Assembly (NCBI GenBank): GCA_016937725.1
Contig: JAFGVZ010000093.1
Span: forward strand, 1 to 9,068
Reading direction: 5' to 3'
From: Paracoccaceae bacterium
GTDB lineage: Bacteria > Pseudomonadota > Alphaproteobacteria > Rhodobacterales > Rhodobacteraceae
DNA: 9,068 nt
Shown here: one piece after another, positions 1 to 5,033 of the stretch
How positions within the stretch are numbered: the stretch's first letter is position 1
Layout: each line of letters begins with the position of its first letter
The notes under the pieces: generated by a model
What the model saw: the letters and a program-made list of their open reading frames with translations, nothing else
The model's database searches: none
Told to the model about the DNA's origin: nothing
Position numbers and translations under genes: made by a program

Positions 1-473
1 CCATCAGCGCCCCGCCGCCACCTGTTCCGCCCGCGCGCCCGCTGGACCCGGCAGTGGCCGATGTTCTGCGCGAAGAGGCAGAGTTTGAAGCCAAACAACG
101 CGCCCGTGAAAGCAACGCCCTAGAGACGCAGCAAGAATTGGGGCTATTCGGCCCGGCCACGGTCGCGTCCTCTTCAAAGTCCGGTGCGGCCAGCTTGCCG
201 GATATTGACGATATCAGCTCTACCTTAGAGCCGATTGACGCCACGCGCAGCGGCCTCTCGGACCTGCCGCAAACCGCGTCTGCACGCAAACGCAGCTTTC
301 TGTCGGGGCTGATCGTGCCGCTGGCGATCGCGGCAATCCTGACGGTTCTTTACCTTATGGCGCCCATGCTTGCCGGGGCTGTCCCCGCACTAGAGGGTAT
401 GCTCAGCGCCTATGTCGCCATGGTCGACACCGCCCGTCTTGCCGTTGCGGGCATGTTGGGGGCCGGGTCCTAG
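1..473 (+). CDS. Zinc-ribbon (MJ0042-type) membrane-anchored protein, C-terminal part (5' end outside window)
   Basis: The frame is open from position 3 to the TAG at 471-473, giving 156 visible residues. A GTG at 54 is not a credible start because coding continues upstream through a Pro-rich stretch (APPPPVPP), so this is the tail of a longer protein. In order I see the Pro-rich linker, an acidic/basic helix rich in Glu and Arg (about visible residues 18-40), the motif LPDIDDISSTLEP, a basic RKR stop, then one clear membrane helix (about residues 99-120) and a further small hydrophobic Ala/Gly/Leu-rich tail. From memory, this order and the LPDID-x-SSTL motif match Rhodobacterales proteins that begin with an MJ0042-type CxxC zinc ribbon; that domain would lie before this window. 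The function is unknown; a regulatory or envelope role is a guess. The gene converges with the PBP gene, 78 bp away. Family call moderately sure, function unsure. Confidence 0.7.
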   Translation, partial: ISAPPPPVPPARPLDPAVADVLREEAEFEAKQRARESNALETQQELGLFGPATVASSSKSGAASLPDIDDISSTLEPIDATRSGLSDLPQTASARKRSFLSGLIVPLAIAAILTVLYLMAPMLAGAVPALEGMLSAYVAMVDTARLAVAGMLGAGS

Positions 474-551
474 GTCTGGCGAAGCAGCCTGCGGTGAAGT
501 CTTACCGCCTATCTTGATGCCTAGCTGGGCAGTCCGACCGCTCTTCCAGCC

Positions 552-2681
552 CTAGTTGCCGCCGAAGATACTGCCCAGAATACCGCGGATCGCGTCATCC
601 AGCGGGCTTTCTCGCTGCGGTTGAGGGGCGCTGCGCTGCGGGGCCTCGACGGGTTGGGGCCGTGCGGGCGCGGCCATGGGCAAGGGCCGCGCGGGCAGAC
701 CTTCATGCACGCGCAACATGGTTTCGCGCCAGATTTCGGCGGGCAGGCCGCCGCCCGTCACGCCGGTTAATGGCGAGTTGTCATCATTGCCCATCCAGAC
801 CCCGGCGACGTAATCGGCCGTAAAGCCGATGAACCATGCATCGCGCGCGGCTTGGGTGGTGCCTGTCTTGCCCGCGGCTTCGCGCCCCGGCAGGCGGGCG
901 CGTTGGCCGGTGCCTTCTTCAATCACGCGGCTCATCATCCATGTCAGCATTTGCGCCGAGGATTCAGAGATGACCCGATCCCCGATCCCGGTCGAAACCC
1001 CGAACAAGGGCGTATTGTCGCCCAAGAGCTTCAACTCTTCGATCCCATAGGCCCGCACCGCGCTGCCGCCGTTCAGGATGCCGGCATAAGCGGCGGTCAT
1101 GTCCAGCAGGTTCGATTCCGAGGCGCCGAGTGCGAGCGCCGGCCCTTCGGCCAGGTCGCTACGCAGGCCAAAAGAATTTGCCACCTCTCGCACACGGTCG
1201 CGGCCCATCGCTTCGGATATGCGCACGGCGGGGGTGTTCAGCGAATCCGTCAGGGCCTCTGTCAGCGTTACAAAGCCGTAGAACTCGCCATCATAATTGC
1301 GCGGCGACCACGGGCCAGAGCCGGGAATGTTGATCGTCAGCGGCGCATCTTCGACAATGTCGAAAGGCTGAAAGCCGTTTTCCAGCGCCGCCGCAAACAG
1401 GAAGGGCTTGAACGCGGACCCGGTCTGCCGCACCGCCTGCACTGCGCGGTTGAACCCGCCGACGCTTGCATCTCGCCCGCCGACCATGGCGCGCACCGCG
1501 CCATCGGCGGACATGACGACGACCGCTACCTCTGCCTCTGACCCTTCGCGCACCTTGGTGGCGAACACCTCTGCCACCGCGGCTTCGGTCGCAGCTTGTA
1601 GCCTTGGATCGAAGGTGGTGCGCATGATGACGTCTTCGGTTGTCTCGCGCGTCAGGAAGGCGGGGCTGTCGACCATCAGCCAATCGGCAAAGTTGATGCC
1701 CTGCTGCTCCTCTGCGCGGTTCGACAAGGTGGCGGGATAGGCGCGCGCTTCGGAATATTCATGCGCGTCCAGATAGCCTTGGTCATGCATCAATTCGATC
1801 ACTACGGCAGCACGTTCCTGCGCGCGTTCCAAATTGCGCGTGGGCGCGTAATAGGATGGCGCAACCAATAGCCCCGCCAGCATGGCGCTTTCCGAAGGAC
1901 CGATTTCATTCGCGGATCGTCCGAAATAGCGTTGCGCGGCGGCTTCAAACCCGCGCGCGCCCGCGCCAAGGAAGGCCCGGTTCATATAGATGGTCAGGAT
2001 TTCGTCTTTGGAGAACTTGGCTTCCAGCGCGAAGGCATAGGGCAATTCCTTGATCTTGCGCCAGACCGTGCCGCGTCGACAATCGGCCTCGTATTCAGCT
2101 TCGCTGTCCCAAGTTGCGGTGTCAAACGGCACGCCAAGGCACAGAAGCTTCGCCACCTGCTGCGTGATCGTGGACCCGCCTGCGCCAGAAAGCGCGCCAC
2201 GCCCGGCGGCCAGGTTCGACCGGATGGCCCCGGCAATCCCCCGTGGTGACACGCCCAAATGCCAGTAAAAGCGGCGGTCTTCGGTGGCGACGATGGCGTT
2301 TTTCAGGTGCGGGCTGACGGTGCCTGCGGTGATAACGCCGCCGAAGGTTTCGCCGCGCCATGCGAAGACTTCTCCATTGCGGTCCATCATTGTGACCGAC
2401 CCTTGCGCGCGGTCATCCAGCAGATCGGCGAGTGGGGGCAGGGTGGAATAAAAGTAGAAGGTCGCCAGCGCCAGAATGAGCGCCACAGTCGCGGCCCCGC
2501 GCCATGCCACGCCCCAAAGGATGCGCCAGATCAGGCTGAGGGTTGCCCAGAAAAACCGCGTGACTGCATTGCCGCCGCGCGGCTTGCGGATTTGGGCGGG
2601 TTTGCGCGCAGCCGGTTTGGGCTTGCCCTGCGCGCGTTGCGGGGCGACCAGCTTCTTGCGGGGGGGCTTGGCGCTGCTCAT
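552..2681 (-). CDS. Class A (bifunctional) penicillin-binding protein, PBP1A family
   Basis: This 709-residue enzyme polymerises lipid II into glycan strands and cross-links them in the periplasm. It has a basic, Pro/Lys/Arg-rich cytoplasmic N-terminus (1-40) and one membrane anchor (about 59-80). The GT51 glycosyltransferase domain shows E134-D135 in the EDRRF motif, GGSTITQQ at 168-175, RKIKE at 208-212, and the motif ending in AAAQRYFG. The transpeptidase domain has the serine nucleophile in SAFK (S422, K425), SLN at 480-482 and KTG at 605-607, so both active sites look intact. A Pro-rich linker (661-690) leads to a short C-terminal helix ending in GGN. It is shorter than E. coli PBP1a (about 850 residues) and appears to lack the extra OB-like domain. 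The start is fixed by an in-frame TAA at 2688-2690, two codons upstream of ATG 2679-2681; the Shine-Dalgarno match is weak. The only two cysteines, C181 and C201, lie in an insert between GT motifs. Confidence 0.95.
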   Translation of the reverse strand: MSSAKPPRKKLVAPQRAQGKPKPAARKPAQIRKPRGGNAVTRFFWATLSLIWRILWGVAWRGAATVALILALATFYFYSTLPPLADLLDDRAQGSVTMMDRNGEVFAWRGETFGGVITAGTVSPHLKNAIVATEDRRFYWHLGVSPRGIAGAIRSNLAAGRGALSGAGGSTITQQVAKLLCLGVPFDTATWDSEAEYEADCRRGTVWRKIKELPYAFALEAKFSKDEILTIYMNRAFLGAGARGFEAAAQRYFGRSANEIGPSESAMLAGLLVAPSYYAPTRNLERAQERAAVVIELMHDQGYLDAHEYSEARAYPATLSNRAEEQQGINFADWLMVDSPAFLTRETTEDVIMRTTFDPRLQAATEAAVAEVFATKVREGSEAEVAVVVMSADGAVRAMVGGRDASVGGFNRAVQAVRQTGSAFKPFLFAAALENGFQPFDIVEDAPLTINIPGSGPWSPRNYDGEFYGFVTLTEALTDSLNTPAVRISEAMGRDRVREVANSFGLRSDLAEGPALALGASESNLLDMTAAYAGILNGGSAVRAYGIEELKLLGDNTPLFGVSTGIGDRVISESSAQMLTWMMSRVIEEGTGQRARLPGREAAGKTGTTQAARDAWFIGFTADYVAGVWMGNDDNSPLTGVTGGGLPAEIWRETMLRVHEGLPARPLPMAAPARPQPVEAPQRSAPQPQRESPLDDAIRGILGSIFGGN

Positions 2682-2891
2682 GCGTGTTTATGCTCGTTGG
2701 CCGCTTTTGGGCAAAAATACATAGCTTTTCATCTTCTTGCCATGTGTTGTGCGGCATTTCTACCGTCTTCGGCACATCATCGCGCAACTGTGCCTTGTCT
2801 GGGTCACTTTCGGAATCAGACCGCAGCATCCCAAGTTGCAGGCGTGATTCTGGGCACTTGCGTCAATTAAATGATTAAAAAATGTGCAATG

Positions 2892-2905
2892 GCGCAAATT
2901 TGTGC
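2892..2905. promoter_or_regulatory. Near-palindromic operator candidate upstream of glnK (possible NtrC-type site)
   Basis: GCGCAAATTTGTGC is a 14-bp dyad centred on AAA/TTT with one mismatched pair. It is embedded in TGGCGCAAATTTGTGCAC, whose right half (GTGCA) matches half of the TGCAC-N7-GTGCA pattern bound by NtrC; the left half is poor. It lies about 130 bp before the glnK start. In Rhodobacter capsulatus, NtrC is known to activate a sigma-70 polymerase from upstream sites, so location and regulon fit. The assignment to NtrC is inference from one good half-site. Confidence 0.35.
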
Positions 2906-2920
2906 ACTCATTTTCGGATT

Positions 2921-2942
2921 CTTCCGCGTCCGGCCACGGAAG
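2921..2942. repeat. Imperfect 22-bp inverted repeat upstream of glnK
   Basis: The arms CTTCCGCGTCC and GGCCACGGAAG match as inverted repeats at 9 of 11 positions. They follow the 2892-2905 dyad by 15 bp and end about 95 bp before the glnK start. This could be a second operator or, if transcription starts upstream of it, a leader hairpin. I recognise no regulator for it. Confidence 0.4.
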
Positions 2943-3036
2943 CGTTACCAGAATGTTGAGCGACCCGGTCCTTCACCCTCTGTTTACGGTGTGCGGCCGT
3001 GACGGGTCGGCAATGTGGATGAAAGGGGATGACACC

Positions 3037-3375
3037 GTGAAATATATCATTGCGGCGATAAAACCGTTCAAGCTGGAAGAGGTGCGCGAAGCACTCACCT
3101 CTATCGGCGTGCGCGGCATGATGGTGACTGAGATCAAGGGCTTTGGCGCGCAGTCTGGCCATACCGAGATTTACCGTGGGGCGGAATATGCCGTCAATTT
3201 CGTGCCGAAACTGAAGCTGGAAATTGCCGTCAGCGATGCGATGGCCGATCAGGTTGTCGAAACGCTTCAGAAAACCGCCAAGACCGACAAGATCGGCGAC
3301 GGCAAGATTTTCGTGCTGGACCTGGCATCCGCGACCCGCGTGCGCACCGGCGAAACCGGCGATGATGCCCTGTGA
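3037..3375 (+). CDS. glnK: Nitrogen regulatory P-II protein GlnK
   Basis: This is a 112-residue P-II signalling protein, the usual family length. Trimers sense ATP/ADP, 2-oxoglutarate and, through uridylylation, glutamine; the amtB-linked form docks on AmtB and plugs it. I see the N-terminal KPFKLEEVREAL signature, the T-loop with uridylylation site Y51 in EIYRGAEY, R47 (the pore-plugging residue of E. coli GlnK), the B-loop IGDGKIFV (86-93) with K90, and R101/R103 near the C-terminus. The T-loop base reads GFGAQSGH, so canonical R38 is Ala and K/R40 is Ser, while Q39 is kept. I chose GTG 3037 because AGGGG (3024-3028) sits 8 nt upstream and the product then begins MKYIIAAIKPF, as family members do. 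In-frame ATGs at 3013 and 3019 would add short non-conserved extensions. It lies 34 bp before amtB, probably in one operon. Confidence 0.95.
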   Translation: MKYIIAAIKPFKLEEVREALTSIGVRGMMVTEIKGFGAQSGHTEIYRGAEYAVNFVPKLKLEIAVSDAMADQVVETLQKTAKTDKIGDGKIFVLDLASATRVRTGETGDDAL

Positions 3376-3409
3376 TCCCGTGGACCCAGATCAAAAAGGA
3401 CAAAAACTG

Positions 3410-4744
3410 ATGCACCTCAAAAAACTCCTTCCCATCGTGGCCGCGGCGGCAGTGTTGCCCAGCCTCGGATTCGCGCAGGACGAAGCGCTGTCAGCAGACC
3501 GAGTGAATTCCGAAATGGTCTTCATCATGAACACTTTGCTGTTCTTGATGGGTGGCTTTTTGGTGTTTTTCATGGCCGCAGGCTTCGCCATGCTGGAAAC
3601 CGGACTTGTTCGGTCGAAGAACGCGACCATGCAGCTTGTGAAGAACGTTGCGCTGTTCTCGTTGGCCTGCGTTGCCTATTTCGTCGTCGGCTTCAACCTG
3701 ATGTATCCGGGTGATGGCTGGTTGGTCGAAGGCTGGCTCGGCGGCTTCTCGATGACTTCGCTGGAACCGGTCGGCGTGGCCTATGACGACCTTGCAGACG
3801 TGACATATGCATCGGTCGGGTCCGACTTCTTCTTCCAGCTAATGTTCTGTGCCGCGACCGCGTCGATCGTGTCGGGCGCTGTCGCAGAGCGCATCAAGCT
3901 GTGGCCCTTCCTTGTCTTTGTTGTGATCCTGACGGGTATCCTTTACCCCATCCAGGCAAGCTGGAGCTGGGGCGGCGGTTTCCTGTCTGAAGCTGGTTTC
4001 TCGGATTTCGCTGGTTCGTCGATCGTGCACTCTGCCGGTGGCTGGGCAGCATTGGCTGGCGTTCTGATCCTTGGCGCACGCACTGGCAAATATGGCAAAG
4101 ATGGCCGTGTCACCGTCATGCCCGGTTCGAACCTTCCGTTGGCAACGCTGGGTATGTTCATCCTTTGGCTGGGTTGGTTCGGCTTCAACGGTGGTTCGCA
4201 ATTGGCCATGGGCACTGTCAGCGATATCGCAGATGTCAGCCGTATCTTTGCAAACACCAACACGGCTGCCGCTGGTGGTGCGATTGCAGCACTGATCCTG
4301 ACGCAGGTTCTATACAAGAAAGTCGACCTGACCATGGTGCTGAACGGCGCGCTGGCCGGTCTGGTGTCGATCACTGCTGAACCGTTGGCTCCAAGCCTTG
4401 GTATGGCAACCATCATCGGCGCAATCGGCGGTGTGATCGTGGTCTTCACCGTGCCGCTGCTGGACAAGCTGAAAATCGACGATGTTGTCGGCGCTATTCC
4501 TGTCCACCTGTTCGCAGGCATCTGGGGCACGCTGGCCGTGGTTCTGACCAACGGCGATGCAACCATCGGCGGTCAGATCTACGGGATCGTGGCGATCGGT
4601 GCGTTCATGTTCGTAACCTCGGGCATCGTCTGGTTCATCTTGAAGGCAGTCATGGGCATCCGCGTGAGCGACGAAGATCAGGTAACAGGTCTGGATACGT
4701 CCGAGCTGGGCATGGAAGCCTATCCGGAGTTCAGCAACCGCTGA
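3410..4744 (+). CDS. amtB: Ammonium transporter AmtB
   Basis: This 444-residue inner-membrane channel conducts ammonium/ammonia. It opens with a signal peptide (MHLKKLLPIV then an Ala-rich core, likely cleaved after A22 in FAQDE) followed by about 11 membrane helices. Pore residues align with E. coli AmtB: twin histidines H207 and H366, D199 and W187 of the binding region, F146 of the Phe gate in FQLMF, and F259/S263 in WFGFNGGS. The cytoplasmic tail (about 412-444) keeps the GLD-x5-GMEAY pattern that GlnK contacts. I chose ATG 3410 because AAGGA lies 9 nt upstream (3396-3400) and the signal peptide starts there; the frame is open further upstream but only overlaps glnK. Cotranscription with glnK and induction under nitrogen limitation are inferred from the family and the 34-bp gap. 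Confidence 0.96.
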   Translation: MHLKKLLPIVAAAAVLPSLGFAQDEALSADRVNSEMVFIMNTLLFLMGGFLVFFMAAGFAMLETGLVRSKNATMQLVKNVALFSLACVAYFVVGFNLMYPGDGWLVEGWLGGFSMTSLEPVGVAYDDLADVTYASVGSDFFFQLMFCAATASIVSGAVAERIKLWPFLVFVVILTGILYPIQASWSWGGGFLSEAGFSDFAGSSIVHSAGGWAALAGVLILGARTGKYGKDGRVTVMPGSNLPLATLGMFILWLGWFGFNGGSQLAMGTVSDIADVSRIFANTNTAAAGGAIAALILTQVLYKKVDLTMVLNGALAGLVSITAEPLAPSLGMATIIGAIGGVIVVFTVPLLDKLKIDDVVGAIPVHLFAGIWGTLAVVLTNGDATIGGQIYGIVAIGAFMFVTSGIVWFILKAVMGIRVSDEDQVTGLDTSELGMEAYPEFSNR

Positions 4745-4767
4745 TCCGACCCAACGTAAAAACCACA

Positions 4768-4793
4768 AAGGCCCGGTCTTGCGACCGGGCCTT
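4768..4793 (+). terminator. Hairpin terminator after amtB
   Basis: A perfect 11-bp stem (AAGGCCCGGTC / GACCGGGCCTT) with a TTGC loop begins 23 bp after the amtB stop. An outer pairing ACCAC (4762-4766) with GTGGT (4798-4802) can extend it. The T tract is short, as is common in GC-rich alphaproteobacteria. It would end the glnK-amtB transcript and separate it from the oppositely directed tRNA. Confidence 0.8.
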
Positions 4794-4868
4794 ATGCGTG
4801 GTCCAAGCGGTGACAAGGCCAAGCTTGTGCGCAAACCTTGCTAGCAGGACACGAAAAGAGGCGGGGAA

Positions 4869-4943
4869 TGGTGGGCGATAACGGATTTGAACCGCTGACA
4901 TCTTCGATGTGAACGAAGCGCTCTACCGCTGAGCTAATCGCCC
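4869..4943 (-). tRNA. tRNA-Val (anticodon CAC)
   Basis: Read on the minus strand, this folds as a full cloverleaf. It has a perfect 7-bp acceptor stem (GGGCGAT / ATCGCCC), a D stem GCTC/GAGC, and an anticodon stem CTTCG/CGAAG around loop TTCACAT. It then has a 5-nt variable loop, a T stem AGCGG/CCGTT with loop TTCAAAT, discriminator A and an encoded CCA (4869-4871). Anticodon CAC reads the GUG valine codon. It is 75 nt with CCA. It stands alone, 90 bp downstream of the lon stop on the same strand. Confidence 0.97.
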
Positions 4944-4952
4944 CCGTTCGGC

Positions 4953-4981
4953 CTGATAGCGCCCGCGCAGACGCAGCGCAA
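4953..4981 (-). promoter_or_regulatory. Likely promoter of tRNA-Val
   Basis: On the minus strand, TTGCGC (4976-4981) and TATCAG (4953-4958) are spaced by exactly 17 bp. The -10 ends 9 bp before the tRNA 5' end, and the bases between are G/C-rich, as expected for a short-leader stable-RNA promoter. The -35 keeps only the TTG of the consensus. Position makes it more credible than the match alone, and it implies the tRNA need not depend on lon readthrough. Confidence 0.5.
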
Positions 4982-4999
4982 GCCCTTTTCGGCGGGTTT

Positions 5000-5025
5000 C
5001 CTGCCCCTTGCAGGCAAGGGGCAGG
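5000..5025 (-). terminator. Hairpin at the 3' end of lon, without T tract
   Basis: A perfect 11-bp stem (CCTGCCCCTTG / CAAGGGGCAGG) with a 4-nt loop starts 8 bp past the lon stop codon. On the minus strand the bases after it are AAACCCGCC, so there is no U run. It may end lon transcription with Rho or protect the mRNA 3' end; intrinsic termination alone is doubtful. Confidence 0.5.
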
Positions 5026-5033
5026 GCATGGGT

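Larger units (their letters stand above)
2682..3036. other. Divergent intergenic region between the PBP gene and glnK
   Basis: This 355-bp spacer must carry promoters for both flanking genes. It is AT-richer than its surroundings around 2865-2915. Two dyads stand out and are listed separately (2892-2905 and 2921-2942). GANTC sites occur at 2813-2817, 2846-2850 and 2917-2921. The best sigma-70-like pair I can place for glnK is TTGAGC (2956-2961), 17 bp, TCTGTT (2979-2984), which is weak. For the PBP gene I find no convincing -35/-10 pair. Short open frames cross the region on both strands, but none has a good ribosome binding site or recognisable protein character, so I call no gene here. Confidence 0.5.

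Noticed and set aside
491..508. GCGGT/ACCGC hairpin between the two convergent genes as a terminator
   Set aside because: Only five base pairs with an eight-base loop and no T run; too weak to call in GC-rich DNA.
2413..2829. A minus-strand open frame that begins upstream of the PBP gene and runs into it in another frame
   Set aside because: It overlaps the strongly supported PBP coding sequence, has no good ribosome binding site, and its overlapped part is Arg/Gln-rich frame-shift noise. A short acidic upstream peptide is not excluded but has no support.
2890..2907. A sigma-54 promoter-like stretch, TGGCGC...TGTGCA, upstream of glnK
   Set aside because: GG and GC are separated by 11 bp instead of the 10 that sigma-54 needs, and the TTGC element is interrupted. 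I treat it as part of the NtrC-like dyad instead.
2884..3036. N-terminal extension of GlnK using starts upstream of GTG 3037
   Set aside because: The extra residues match no P-II protein, and the Shine-Dalgarno AGGGG at 3024-3028 is placed for the GTG. ATG 3013 and ATG 3019 are possible but less likely.
3224..3409. Upstream extension of the AmtB frame into glnK
   Set aside because: It is an Arg/Pro-rich out-of-frame reading of glnK, while ATG 3410 has a ribosome binding site and starts a proper signal peptide.
3943..4566. Minus-strand open frames opposite amtB
   Set aside because: They are antisense to conserved AmtB membrane helices, with no ribosome binding site or known family.
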